64,000 bases of DNA from Elusimicrobiota bacterium (GCA_016212795.1 JACRDT010000010.1:1-64000), one strand, 5' to 3'. Shown: positions 1 to 8,256, counted from the first letter of the stretch. Notes: generated from the sequence alone by a model not told the origin. Made by a program: numbers and translations.

Positions 1-528
1 CATGGGCTGACCGAGCAGTCGTCCCGGTGCGTGTTCGTCCTTACGACCGCGACCTCGGTACCCCGCCGTCGAGGCGCCAAGCTCGACGACTCGGAGGAGG
101 GCTGCCTTGTGGGCGATCTCCAGTACCGGTTCGTGCAGGCAAAGCCCGAGCGGTTCTTCGGGATCGAGGACATCTGGGTGAGCGAGGCGCGTATCAAGAT
201 GACGGACCCGGAGCGGACTCTTCTCGATGGCCTGATGGCACCTCAGTACTGCGGGGACTTTTCCGAGATTCTCCACGCCTTCGAGGTGCGTGCCCCTAAG
301 CTCGACCTTGAGCGCATCATCAGCTACGCCCTCAGGCTGGATACCGCCACGGCCAAGCGACTCGGTTGGATCCTGGAGTCGCAGAAGGTCGATCCGGCCA
401 AGCTGGAACCATTGCGGAAGATGCCCATCAAGGGCTACCGCGTACTCGATCCCAGCGGGCCGCGGCAAGGACCCTGCGATTCCGGCTGGATGATTCAGGC
501 TAACCTCCCCGGAAGGGTGCAGTCATGA
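1..528 (+). CDS. AbiEi-like antitoxin (type IV TA), 5' truncated by window edge
   Basis: The frame is open from base 1, so the gene starts outside the window; 175 residues are visible. The sequence resembles the C-terminal part of AbiEi-family transcriptional regulators, the antitoxins of the type IV AbiE systems: a central 'MTDPERTLLDGLMAP' segment that is the hallmark of this family, followed by helices with 'LDTATAKRLGWILE'. The stop codon overlaps the start of the next gene (ATGA at 525-528), the usual antitoxin-toxin arrangement, and that next gene carries an AbiEii-type motif. The known role is to repress the abiE promoter and to neutralise the nucleotidyltransferase toxin. The last ~25 residues (after 'MPIKGYRVLDPSGP') look unusual and may be altered. 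The family call is from memory of motifs and is fairly sure. Confidence 0.72.
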   Translation, partial: HGLTEQSSRCVFVLTTATSVPRRRGAKLDDSEEGCLVGDLQYRFVQAKPERFFGIEDIWVSEARIKMTDPERTLLDGLMAPQYCGDFSEILHAFEVRAPKLDLERIISYALRLDTATAKRLGWILESQKVDPAKLEPLRKMPIKGYRVLDPSGPRQGPCDSGWMIQANLPGRVQS

Positions 529-842
529 AGCCGCTGCGCGCCCGGCTGCAGGAAGCCCGCCAGCGGCTCGGCCTCCCTTGGGAAGTGCTGGAACGCGACT
601 ACCTTCTCTCGTGGATTCTGGCCGGCATCAGCCAGGTGGACGCGTTGCGCGGAACGCTCGTGTTCAAGGGCGGGACCGCGCTCAAGAAGTGCTACTTCGG
701 CGACCACCGATTTTCCGAGGATCTGGATTTCACCGGCGTAGGCTCCGTCCCGACCGGCGCGGCGATGGAGGCCGCGATGCGCGAGGTGTGCGCCGTGGCC
801 GTGAAGCTTCACCAGGTCTCCGCCCTGATAGGGCAGCGATAG
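525..842 (+). pseudogene. Truncated AbiEii-type nucleotidyltransferase toxin
   Basis: This 105-aa ORF begins with an ATG overlapping the antitoxin stop. It contains the nucleotidyltransferase core of AbiEii toxins: 'VFKGGTALKKCYFGDHRFSEDLDFT' spread over residues ~47-70, where GG-T/S and the D-x-D pair (EDLD) are the NTP/metal-binding signature. Family members are usually ~250-300 aa; here the protein stops shortly after residue 95 with an unrelated tail, so the C-terminal two thirds are missing. The sequence downstream (from ~846) encodes a different protein family, so this looks like a junction caused by recombination rather than a point-mutation stop. The toxin is probably inactive, though the partial active site is intact. 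Confidence 0.7.
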
Positions 843-845
843 GGT

Positions 846-1391
846 ATGCCCAGCCTTGATCCCAAGGCGGGGAATCGCTACCTCACCGTCACCGACGCCC
901 CAGTCCAGGTCCTCGAGGTCCACGATGGGAGCATGGTGCTGCAAAGCCTAGTCTCGGACAACCGATTGATGGTGACTGCCGGCTACCCCTTGCGGCCCTT
1001 CAAGGGCAAGGCCGAGGCTTTTGAGGTGCGTCCGAGCCCCTACAGCCCCTATGTCAGGCCTCGCCGCGGCCGACCGGAGCCCAAGCCCCTGGCTCCCATC
1101 ATAGATGCCCTGCTCCTGGCTGGCAACATGGCCATGCGCGGCATCCTCCGGGAGCTCCGGCGCAAGGCAAGTGCGGCATGCCGTGGCCGCGACCTGGAGG
1201 CTAACGTCCGCGCTCGGGTTTACTGGCTCCGCAAGCGGGGCCATCGCAGCGCGTCTTTGAAGACTACTCGCCCAGCAGTTCCGGCAGCCGGGGCAGGGCT
1301 TCGTGCAAAGGCACCAACTCCACCGAGCCCTCCCTCCGGCGGCGGCTGCCACCGTAGAGAAGGAAAGCCTTGGCCATCGGGTAGTCCTTGA
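846..1391 (+). pseudogene. Fragment of an unidentified protein with a possible HTH segment; 3' end disrupted
   Basis: The open frame encodes 181 aa. Residues 1-60 form a beta-rich domain ('YLTVTDAPVQVLEV', 'VLQSLVSDNRLMV') and residues ~75-135 a basic segment with 'RRGRPEPKPL' followed by a helix-turn-helix-like stretch ('MRGILRELRRKASAACRGRD'). That second segment is closely related to the start of the ORF at 2461 (about 68% identical over 114 nt by hand alignment). Homology ends near base 1249; the remaining ~45 residues are low-complexity and run antisense across the 3' end of the ATPase gene at 1264-2400, so they are probably not original coding sequence. I do not recognise the family; a link to recombinases rests only on the 2461 copy. 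Confidence 0.4.
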
Positions 1392-2400
1392 TGAAGGCGT
1401 GTAATCCTGCGACATCGGAGCCGGAAGGCTTGGCCGCGCGCTTGACCTCGAAGGCCCTGATGCCCTTTTCCCCGTAGAGCACAAAGTCCACTTCCCGGCC
1501 ATCGGCGGTCCGCCAGTAATGAATCGAATACCCAAGCCGCAGGTAGTCGTTGATCGCGCGCAGTTCCTGGAAAACCAAGGTTTCCAGCGCGTGACCCTCG
1601 ATTTGTTCGGGTCTGTCCAAGGGCCCCTTCGGCCGGATCGTTCGGTAGAGGCCAGCATCAAAAAAGAAGAACTTCGGATGCGCGGCGATGCGTCTCTTCG
1701 CCTTCTTGGCGAAGACCGGTACTTGGGCCGCGATGAGGAGGTCCTCAAGGATCGAGAAGTAATTTTCCACGACTTTCCGTTCAACGCCGCAATCGCGCGC
1801 CACGGCCGAAACGTTGAGAACGGACGCCTGGGAGAAGCTGGCCGCTTCCAGGAATCTCGCAAAGGGCCCCAGGCTGCGGACGAGCCCTTCCTGCTGGATT
1901 TCCTCGCGCAGATAGGTCTCGACATAGCTTTCCAGATAGGCCTTGGGGTCGCTCTCGACGTGAACGCTGGGAAGCTGGCCCCAGGCCAAAGAGTTCTCCA
2001 GTTTAAAATCTCCCCCCAACTCAATGGCGGTCAAGGGGTGCATCGCATAGGTCAGAGCCCGGCCCGCCAGGAGATTGGTCCCGCCGCGACGCAGTTTGCG
2101 GGCGCTTGAGCCCGTCAGCACGAAACGGCCTGCGCGGGCTTCGATGAGCCGGTGGACTTCGTTGAGGATCTCCGGTATCCGCTGCACTTCGTCGATGATC
2201 ACCCAGCCGTTGCGATGGGGCGGCAGAAAGCTTTCCAGTCTAGCCGGGTTGGCCGTGAGGTCGTTGAACAGCTCGGACTCCAGCAGGTCGAGATAAACGG
2301 CGTCCGGCAAGGAACTCCTGACCCAGGTGGTCTTGCCGGTGCCTCTGGGGCCGAAGAGAAAGAAACTTTTATCCGGAACCTTTATGAGTCTGGAATACAT
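1264..2400 (-). CDS. AAA-family ATPase with DUF4143 nuclease-like C-terminus
   Basis: A 378-aa protein of the widespread AAA_14/DUF4143 family. The Walker A motif is 'GPRGTGKTT' (residues ~18-26), Walker B 'VIIDEVQ' (~68-74), and sensor 1 'FVLTGSSAR' (~92-100) is typical. The C-terminal half contains 'REVDFVLYGEKGIRAFEVKR', matching the D...(E/Q)xK pattern of a restriction-endonuclease-like fold. Function is not established for this family; members are common in accessory regions and have been suspected of mobility or defence roles, without proof. The gene is convergent to the fragment at 846 and divergent from the fragment at 2461, and it lies between two related remnants. It appears full length and intact. 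Confidence 0.85.
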   Translation of the reverse strand: MYSRLIKVPDKSFFLFGPRGTGKTTWVRSSLPDAVYLDLLESELFNDLTANPARLESFLPPHRNGWVIIDEVQRIPEILNEVHRLIEARAGRFVLTGSSARKLRRGGTNLLAGRALTYAMHPLTAIELGGDFKLENSLAWGQLPSVHVESDPKAYLESYVETYLREEIQQEGLVRSLGPFARFLEAASFSQASVLNVSAVARDCGVERKVVENYFSILEDLLIAAQVPVFAKKAKRRIAAHPKFFFFDAGLYRTIRPKGPLDRPEQIEGHALETLVFQELRAINDYLRLGYSIHYWRTADGREVDFVLYGEKGIRAFEVKRAAKPSGSDVAGLHAFIKDYPMAKAFLLYGGSRRRREGSVELVPLHEALPRLPELLGE

Positions 2401-2460
2401 AACTCCATTTTACATAGATATATGGAATTGTCAAGTTAATTTCTTGATGGAGGCCGGACC

Positions 2461-2922
2461 ATGCGCGGCCTCGTCCGCGAGGTCAAACGTCGGGCCAGCG
2501 TGGCGTCCAGGGGCAAGGATCTCGCGGCCAACGTCCGTGCCCGAATTTACTGGTTGAAGAAGAGGGGCTACCGCGTAGCCTATTTGGAAATACTGAATCG
2601 GCCGGTCTACGATGTGGACGCCATCCAAGGGGCGTTGCAGTGCTTCGCCCGGTTCATCTACAAGCTACCCATCGAGCGCCAGATCCAGGTGATCCGCCTA
2701 TTGGTGAACCGGGTGCTGCTCTTCAAAGACAGGATACGGGTGGAACTGCATGAGTTGCCCATCCCGGACCTTCAGCGGGCCCTCGACGTGAAAACCGGAG
2801 GACCTCCCAGGAAAGTTCAAATCCCGACCACGTCAAAGGGTGGGGGGCAAAAAACCACCACCGAGCGAACAGCGGTAGTAGAAGTGGGGGGAAACTGGCG
2901 GCCCAGTCTGTGTAATAGATAG
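2461..2922 (+). pseudogene. C-terminal fragment, probably of a serine-recombinase-like protein
   Basis: The 153-aa ORF starts directly in a conserved block ('MRGLVREVKRRASVASRGKD', residues 1-20) that also occurs inside the fragment at 846-1249, so it lacks its N-terminus. Residues ~55-105 ('LPIERQIQVIRLLVNRVLLF' then 'DRIRVELHELP') resemble the coiled-coil end of large serine recombinases, where a similar 'ls...R...lr.lv.rV.v..d.i.ve' pattern is common. No catalytic N-terminal resolvase domain is present in the window. The tail beyond residue ~115 is basic and low in complexity. The recombinase assignment is an inference from one pattern; the statement that it is a remnant is better supported because a longer relative lies 1.3 kb upstream. 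Confidence 0.4.
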
Positions 2923-3035
2923 AACTCACCGCGTGGCCTTCACCTGGGCGGAATAAACGATAAAACGCATTGTTTCTGACGGAAACGCAATATAAGCGTT
3001 TTTGGTGGAATATATTCCCGACCTGCAAGCCGTAT

Positions 3036-4244
3036 CTACGAACGACGACTTTTCTGGAAATTGTGGTAGAGCAGGGCGTCGTAGAGGAGTTTCATCCCGC
3101 CGCCGATATAGAAGGCGCCGTTGAGCCAGAACACGTTCCCGAGAAGCGCGCCGACGATCGGTCCGGAAGCGGCGGCACCCATCGAGCGGGCGACTGCCGC
3201 TACGCCGGCCGCAGCGGAGCGCTCATCCGGGTCGACCGCTGCCATCATGTAGGACTGCCGAGTGGGCACGTCCATCTGCGAGATGCTGAACCGTAGGAGG
3301 AGAACCAGGATAGCCAGCGGCAGGTTGGGCATCAAAGGGACCAGGATGAGCAGGAGGTTCGATGGGACATGGGTCCAGACCATGGTTTCGATCAATCCGA
3401 TCCTATCCGCCAATCGCGCCGCGGCAAGCGCCGAAACACCGGCCAAAATGTTGGCCCAAAAGATTATCTGCCCGATGGCTGCCTCTTTGACGCCGAAACG
3501 CTGGTTGAACCAGTAAGCGATGATGCCGGCTATGACGAATCCTCCGCCGAAGGCATCAATGGCGAAGAGCGCCGAGAGCTTCGCGACAACGCCTTTCGAG
3601 CGGTGCAGGCCGAACCGGCCGGCAGATTCTTCCCGCGGTTGCTCAGGGATTGCAACCTCCACGGCCGAAGACAGCCGCCAGAACGTCAGCGCCAGCAGCA
3701 CGCCTGCGGCTGCGTAGGCGGACAAGATGACGCGATAGCTCCCCAGCGCGGACATGCCCTGGGTTTGCAGTGATTGGGCCAGCACGCCCCCGGCCAGCGA
3801 GCCCAGCGCCGTCGCAAACGAGCCGACCAAGTTGTACCACGCGAAGACGGCCGTACGGCTGGAGTCCGGCAGGATCTGAGAGAGAGACGCCTGCTCCACG
3901 GACAAGAACGGACCTATCTCATAGCCGCTTAGGCTGATGACGCCGAGCGTCGCAGCGATCAGCAGGAGGGTGAAATCATTTGTCGTCGCGAACAGAACAC
4001 CCGCGAATGTCATCAGGAGGGCGCCGGCCACCAGGGTCTTCCGGCGCCCGAAGCGGTCGGCAGTCGTGGTCAGCCAGAGCGATACCGCGATGTCGCCTAC
4101 CAGGGTAAGCGCGAACAGCCATCCGATTTGCCGGTCGCTTAACCCCACGGCTTTCAGGTAGAAGACCAGGATGACGGAGAGAAAGCCGTAGGCGAAGAGC
4201 CGCGCTATGCGCGCGGCAAAAAGTATCCGGCCGTCACGTCCCAT
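3036..4244 (-). CDS. MFS transporter, partner of ChrB-domain protein
   Basis: A 402-aa protein with about 10-12 hydrophobic segments and the major facilitator motif A region 'DRFGRRKTLVAGA' after TM2 (residues ~63-75) and a second copy-like 'ARLADRIG' in the C-half. It is the last gene of a five-gene operon; its ATG overlaps the end of the ChrB-domain gene by 11 nt. MFS transporters are frequently encoded next to chrB-like genes in bacteria and are thought to act in chromate or related oxyanion resistance, but substrate cannot be read from the sequence. The lack of the classical ChrA transporter here makes the MFS protein the likely effector. Inner membrane. Confidence 0.85.
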   Translation of the reverse strand: MGRDGRILFAARIARLFAYGFLSVILVFYLKAVGLSDRQIGWLFALTLVGDIAVSLWLTTTADRFGRRKTLVAGALLMTFAGVLFATTNDFTLLLIAATLGVISLSGYEIGPFLSVEQASLSQILPDSSRTAVFAWYNLVGSFATALGSLAGGVLAQSLQTQGMSALGSYRVILSAYAAAGVLLALTFWRLSSAVEVAIPEQPREESAGRFGLHRSKGVVAKLSALFAIDAFGGGFVIAGIIAYWFNQRFGVKEAAIGQIIFWANILAGVSALAAARLADRIGLIETMVWTHVPSNLLLILVPLMPNLPLAILVLLLRFSISQMDVPTRQSYMMAAVDPDERSAAAGVAAVARSMGAAASGPIVGALLGNVFWLNGAFYIGGGMKLLYDALLYHNFQKSRRS

Positions 4245-4671
4245 GCGCGGTCAGGCCCCGGCAGTAGGCGTAGAGCGCGTCGTAGACGGGGAATTGGAGC
4301 CTTAGCTTCTCGTGGTCGTCCGGCGTCGTTTTGTGGAACCCTGTGGCGACGGCGAGCAATCCAGCCGCTTCCGGACAGGTTCCCGCATCGCCGCTGACAT
4401 CGGCCCCATGGACGATCTGGGCCAGACGCTTTAGAGCTGGGTCATCAAGATGATAATCATCGATCAACACCTCGAAGCTGCACTTGCCTCCCCGATGGGT
4501 GTAATCCGCTCCCGGAGCGTCGAAAGACTTGCCCACTAGGCGTTTGGCGGTGTCCAGCACCTTGTCCTTGGGGACGAAGACGAACTCGGCGTCCTTATCG
4601 ATGAATCTCTGAATCAGCCAGGGGCAGGCGACCCGATCCGTCTTTGCGCTTTCGCGCGTCACCCATTTCAT
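4234..4671 (-). CDS. ChrB C-terminal-domain protein (chromate-resistance associated)
   Basis: The ATG at 4671 gives a 145-aa protein beginning 'MKWVTRESAKTDRVACPWLI', which is the conserved start of the ChrB C-terminal domain ('WVTR...K.DR.ACPWLI.RFID..A.F.FV'). An open frame extends 23 codons upstream, but the 4671 start overlaps the preceding stop by ATGA and matches family starts. Other conserved features are 'FDAPGADYTHRGGKCSFEVLIDDY' (split around residues 52-75) and 'GADVSGDAGTCPEAAGL'. In full-length ChrB this domain is involved in chromate sensing or reduction; here the N-terminal regulatory part is absent. It overlaps the MFS gene downstream and so is probably translationally coupled to it. 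Confidence 0.85.
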   Translation of the reverse strand: MKWVTRESAKTDRVACPWLIQRFIDKDAEFVFVPKDKVLDTAKRLVGKSFDAPGADYTHRGGKCSFEVLIDDYHLDDPALKRLAQIVHGADVSGDAGTCPEAAGLLAVATGFHKTTPDDHEKLRLQFPVYDALYAYCRGLTAHGT

Positions 4672-5408
4672 CGTGTCACCCTGGTCGCAGGCTTGACGGT
4701 GAAGTCGTCGAAATAGACGACGCTGTCCGCCTTGGACCACACGCCGACGCGGCCCGAGATGGACTCGGTCCAGTCATACTCCAGATAGAGCTTCCCATCC
4801 AGGTAGCCTTGGATGTGTTTGCCCTTGACGACGACTTTCAGGTCATGCCACTTCAGCGTCTCGGTCGGCACGTTGCGGACCCATTCGACCGAACTGCGCT
4901 TCCCGTGCACATATTTGAAGAGCACGAGATTGTTCTCAAGAGGATTTGCCCGCACGACCAGATAATCCCCGTTAGGCTTTAGGTTGAAGACGATGCCGGC
5001 TCCCTGGTCGATCCGGCCGGCCATCCCCTTGAACCTGCAAGTGATCTCCCCGTTCTTGAAATCGTCCGCGTCCTTCGCCACGGCCAGGGGAAAATAGGCG
5101 TAGGACTTGATGCTGTCCAGGAATTCCGCGTAGCGTTCTCCGTAGAGACCTCGCGCCTTGTCGGCCAGCCCCGCGGACGGCTGCCCCTGCTTCCACTTTC
5201 CGCCATCTACGACCAAGACTTTGTTGTCGCCATCCTTGCCAACGCGCCAGACGCCCACGACTGGAGCGAAGGAGGAAGGCTCCGTGCCAACCTGTTCTTT
5301 CTCGAAGCCCACCACGGAAGTCGTTGATGCCCCCAAAGCGGCTCCTGATGATAAGAGCGCGGGCCCCAGGCCGATAGCCCAGGCAAAAATCCAACGCTTT
5401 GTGCTCAT
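4668..5408 (-). CDS. Secreted LamG/concanavalin-like (DUF1080-type) protein
   Basis: The 246-aa product has a signal peptide (MSTKRWIF.. then a hydrophobic core, Ala-rich cleavage region near residue 27). The rest is a single beta-sandwich-like domain: 'EITCRFKGMAGRIDQGAGIVF', 'DYLVVRANPLENNLVLFKYV', 'WHDLKVVVKGKHIQGYLDGK' and 'GRVGVWSKADSVVYFDDFTV'. This order is typical of the DUF1080/3-keto-disaccharide hydrolase-like or laminin G superfamily. Catalytic residues cannot be assigned. It is coupled on both sides: its ATG overlaps the permease stop (ATGA, 5405-5408) and its stop overlaps the ChrB-domain start. An envelope or periplasmic location is expected. Confidence 0.72.
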   Translation of the reverse strand: MSTKRWIFAWAIGLGPALLSSGAALGASTTSVVGFEKEQVGTEPSSFAPVVGVWRVGKDGDNKVLVVDGGKWKQGQPSAGLADKARGLYGERYAEFLDSIKSYAYFPLAVAKDADDFKNGEITCRFKGMAGRIDQGAGIVFNLKPNGDYLVVRANPLENNLVLFKYVHGKRSSVEWVRNVPTETLKWHDLKVVVKGKHIQGYLDGKLYLEYDWTESISGRVGVWSKADSVVYFDDFTVKPATRVTR

Positions 5409-6727
5409 GTTTCAGTCCCTCCCGTGATTGCAAAGGCTCTCGCGCGTCGGCTAAAGACGGCCCCCAGGATGAGAAGGGCCGGCAGGATCAGGTAGAACCA
5501 TATCCAGGACTTGCCTGCATCGCGCGAAAGAGGATATCCGCGGTAATCCTGAACGTGTTCCTGAGCGACCGTTCTGTTGGCGAGTTTGAAGATGATGGGC
5601 AGGATCTCCTCCTCGCTATTTGAAGTGCTCCGATCCGTCCTGCCTTCGTATTCGTATGTGATCCAGCCGTAATCCCGGCCTGCGTCCAGGGAGATCGTCA
5701 AGCGAGGAGCCGCGCGCCGAAGCTTGTCCAGGATGTTTCTCTGCATATCCTGGAGACGGGAGTCCTCCGGCGAAAGGTGAACCGTGAGCCGAAGCGGCTT
5801 GTCGAGTTCGCCCAACGCGCGCTCCACGCCCGGATTGAATGAGTTGCGCCGATCCTCGCTGATGTCCTTGGAGAAACGGATGCCTGCGGCAAGAGCTCCG
5901 GCAATGGCGACAACCACGATAATCAGAGCGGCGTCACGCAGTTTGCGCCTGCGGTCTCCGTGTTCAAGAAGGACCGAAGCCATCGCCATGAAGCCTAGCG
6001 CGACTACGGCGAGGCGCATGGCTCCTGCCGCCAGGAAAAGTCCCCGTTCGAACGGACGCAGCGCGGTGGTCAAAGACATCGGCATCAAGCGCGCCAGCCA
6101 ACCCGATCCCATCCCGCCGGAGAAATCCAGCACCCAGGAGCTCAGGACGATCGCGAGGGCTACCAAGGCGGCCGTGGGCACCGAATCTGCAAGGGCGGAG
6201 GCGAATAGACTGATGCCGACGATGGCGAGGGCATAAAGGCCGTAGCCGAGCAGGAGATTGAGCGTCTCTAACCAGGGGACATGCCCTCCGATGAAGGCCC
6301 AAGCGGCTACCGCGGACAGGCCGGGCAGCAAAGCCAGCAGCCAGGCCGCCATCATGGCTAGGGCTTTGATTGCGACGGCACAGGCGGGACTTACCGGCAT
6401 CTGGAGAAGAAGCTTGATCGAGCCGCTCTGCTTCTCCACTCCCAAGGCCCGGATGGCGACAAAAGGAAATAGGAGGGTCAGAGCCAGATAGTAAGCGCCG
6501 AAGGTCGGGACCAGGATGCCGTCCGAGGGAGAAAGGTTGGCTGCCATGTCCGAGCCCGGCAGCGCGGAGCGGCTTGCCTCCGCATAGAGCGCCGCAGCCT
6601 GAATGAAGCTGTAGCCGACCAGGAGACAGAGGATCAGCATCATGCCCCAGAACGCCCAAGACCGCAGGAAATCTCGGACTTCCTTCGCAAAGAGGGCGAG
6701 GTAGAGCCGGAGTTCAGGTGAGGGCAA
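5405..6727 (-). CDS. ABC-2 type permease (GldF/NosY-like) with GldG-like C-terminal region
   Basis: A TTG at 6727 is chosen because GGAGG lies 9 nt upstream inside the end of the ATPase gene; an in-frame ATG at 6751 is the alternative. The 440-aa product has six N-terminal membrane helices (residues ~20-270) with 'GVEKQSGSIKLLLQMPVSP', typical of NosY/GldF-type ABC-2 permeases. After a seventh helix (~285-305) comes a ~130-aa soluble part ('GELDKPLRLTVHLSPEDSRL') resembling the substrate-binding-like region of GldG proteins, then a C-terminal helix. It overlaps the ATPase gene by 14 nt and the next gene by 4 nt. Such transporters act in envelope protein export or gliding-type functions; the substrate here is unknown. 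Confidence 0.75.
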   Translation of the reverse strand: MPSPELRLYLALFAKEVRDFLRSWAFWGMMLILCLLVGYSFIQAAALYAEASRSALPGSDMAANLSPSDGILVPTFGAYYLALTLLFPFVAIRALGVEKQSGSIKLLLQMPVSPACAVAIKALAMMAAWLLALLPGLSAVAAWAFIGGHVPWLETLNLLLGYGLYALAIVGISLFASALADSVPTAALVALAIVLSSWVLDFSGGMGSGWLARLMPMSLTTALRPFERGLFLAAGAMRLAVVALGFMAMASVLLEHGDRRRKLRDAALIIVVVAIAGALAAGIRFSKDISEDRRNSFNPGVERALGELDKPLRLTVHLSPEDSRLQDMQRNILDKLRRAAPRLTISLDAGRDYGWITYEYEGRTDRSTSNSEEEILPIIFKLANRTVAQEHVQDYRGYPLSRDAGKSWIWFYLILPALLILGAVFSRRARAFAITGGTET

Positions 6728-7442
6728 GGAAGATGTCCTCCAAACCTGCATTTGGATCCCCGGCCTTACGGCGCAAGTCATCCATTGTCCCGCTGCCGAC
6801 CAAGCGTCCCGCGCAAAGGAGCAGGAGCCTATCGCATACTTTCTGCGCGTCGGCCAGCTGGTGGATAGAAAGGAGCAGCGTGCGCCCCTGGGCCTGCGTT
6901 TCACGCAACAGCTCGATGACCGCCCGAGTCTGCCGGAGATCCAAACCATCGAAGGGCTCATCCAAAATGAGCAGCGGTTGGGGAGCGAGCAGGCTCAGCG
7001 CGAGCAGGCTCCTCTTGAGCGTGCCTTTTGAAAGGTGGCCCATTTTCTTATTCACGACGCCTGCCAGCTCCAACCGGTGCACTAACCACTGGAGGCGCTG
7101 TTCCTCCTGCCCATACAAGACTTGAAAGAGTCTCAGGAACTCGCCAACGCCATGCTCGCTATAAGGAACGATGCCGTCGGGCAGGTAGAACATGACATCC
7201 TTGCGACGCCGGGCAGGCAGCACGCCGCCCTGCCATTGGACCTCGATGGTGTCCGCAGGAAGGAGCCCCGCCAGACATTCGATCAGAGTCGTCTTGCCGG
7301 CTCCGTTGGGCCCGATGAGGCCGAGAATCTCGCCAGGCAGCACATCGAAGCTCACCTCGCTCAAGGCCGGATAGTCCTCGAACGTCTTCGACAGCTTCAG
7401 GACTTTCACGAGCGGATCGGAGCTTGATTGAGCGGAAAGCAT
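6714..7442 (-). CDS. ABC transporter ATP-binding protein
   Basis: A 242-aa nucleotide-binding subunit: Walker A 'GPNGAGKTT' (residues ~43-51), a signature region 'LSKGTLKRSLLALSLL' (~137-152; the usual LSGGQ is LSKGT), Walker B 'LLILDEPFDGLD' (~158-169) and the switch His in 'LLLSIHQL'. It is the first gene of the operon running to 3036. The start ATG at 7442 has no clear Shine-Dalgarno; an extended -10-like sequence (TGAGATAAT on the minus strand, within 7451-7460) sits 9 nt before it, so the message could be nearly leaderless. It is divergent from the superoxide dismutase gene. Confidence 0.88.
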   Translation of the reverse strand: MLSAQSSSDPLVKVLKLSKTFEDYPALSEVSFDVLPGEILGLIGPNGAGKTTLIECLAGLLPADTIEVQWQGGVLPARRRKDVMFYLPDGIVPYSEHGVGEFLRLFQVLYGQEEQRLQWLVHRLELAGVVNKKMGHLSKGTLKRSLLALSLLAPQPLLILDEPFDGLDLRQTRAVIELLRETQAQGRTLLLSIHQLADAQKVCDRLLLLCAGRLVGSGTMDDLRRKAGDPNAGLEDIFLALT

Positions 7443-7450
7443 ACGAGTCC

Positions 7451-7521
7451 CATTATCTCAGATTTCCGACCTACCTAGAAACAGCTGGCTGATACCCTTT
7501 TGATATACTCCTGAGATAATG
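7451..7521. promoter_or_regulatory. Paired inverted 11-bp elements in a divergent promoter region
   Basis: CATTATCTCAG at 7451-7461 and its exact reverse complement CTGAGATAATG at 7511-7521 lie 60 bp centre to centre between the divergent ABC operon (start 7442) and the dismutase gene (start 7543). Read towards each gene, both copies contain TGaGATAAT, which fits an extended -10 element. They may be mirrored promoters, operator half-sites for one regulator, or both. No good -35 is visible for either. Confidence 0.55.
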
Positions 7522-7542
7522 AAAGGCAGTTCGGAGGTGCCC

Positions 7543-8256
7543 ATGACCGACGCTAAAAAGATATTGTTCCTCGCGGCGGCAGCCGCCCTCATAGCCGGCT
7601 CCAGCCTGGCGGCGGAACCATCCGCTCTCACCCAGCCGGTGGCCACGCCCGCTGTCACCGCCTTTACCCAGCCACCCCTCCCCTATGCCCCAGCCGCTCT
7701 GGCCCCCTTCATCAGCGCCGAGGTCCTGCAGTACCACTACGCAAGTCATCAGAAGGGAGCTCTCGATACCCTCAACAAGCTCGTGACCGGAAAGTCCGAG
7801 GCCGGTCGCGCTCTCGAAGAAATCATCAAGACTGCTTCCCCCGGCCCGCTCTTCAACGCCGCGGCCCAGGTGTGGAACCACACCTTCTATTGGAACAGCC
7901 TCAAGCCCAACGGCGGCGGCGAGCCCTCCGGAGCGCTGGCCGAGGCCATCAAGCGGGACTTCGGTTCTTACGCGCAGTTCCGGGAGCAGTTCGCCAAGGC
8001 CGCGACTTCGCTCTTCGGCTCAGGCTGGGCTTGGCTGGTCTTAGAGAACGGGAAGCTGAAGATCGTCCAGACCTCGAACGCGGACAACCCCATGTGCCAC
8101 GGCCAGACGGCGCTGCTGGTCCTCGACGTTTGGGAGCATGCATACTACATCGACTATCGCAACGGTCGGGCCAAGTACGTGGATGCAGCCATCGATCACC
8201 TGATCAACTGGGACTTCGCCTCGGCCAACCTCGCCCGATCCGTCAAACAGCCCTGA
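7543..8256 (+). CDS. Fe/Mn superoxide dismutase, exported
   Basis: The ATG at 7543 is preceded by GGAGG with 5-nt spacing; an ATG eight codons upstream (7519) lacks such a site. The 237-aa product starts with a signal peptide ('ILFLAAAAALIAGSSLAA'). The Fe/Mn-SOD fold follows: first metal ligand in 'LQYHYASH', second in 'VWNHTFYWNSL', then Asp and His of 'DVWEHAYYIDY'. All four ligands are present. Known reaction: dismutation of superoxide to oxygen and hydrogen peroxide. The signal peptide places it outside the cytoplasm, which is less common for this family than a cytosolic location. Metal preference cannot be set from these motifs alone. Confidence 0.9.
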   Translation: MTDAKKILFLAAAAALIAGSSLAAEPSALTQPVATPAVTAFTQPPLPYAPAALAPFISAEVLQYHYASHQKGALDTLNKLVTGKSEAGRALEEIIKTASPGPLFNAAAQVWNHTFYWNSLKPNGGGEPSGALAEAIKRDFGSYAQFREQFAKAATSLFGSGWAWLVLENGKLKIVQTSNADNPMCHGQTALLVLDVWEHAYYIDYRNGRAKYVDAAIDHLINWDFASANLARSVKQP

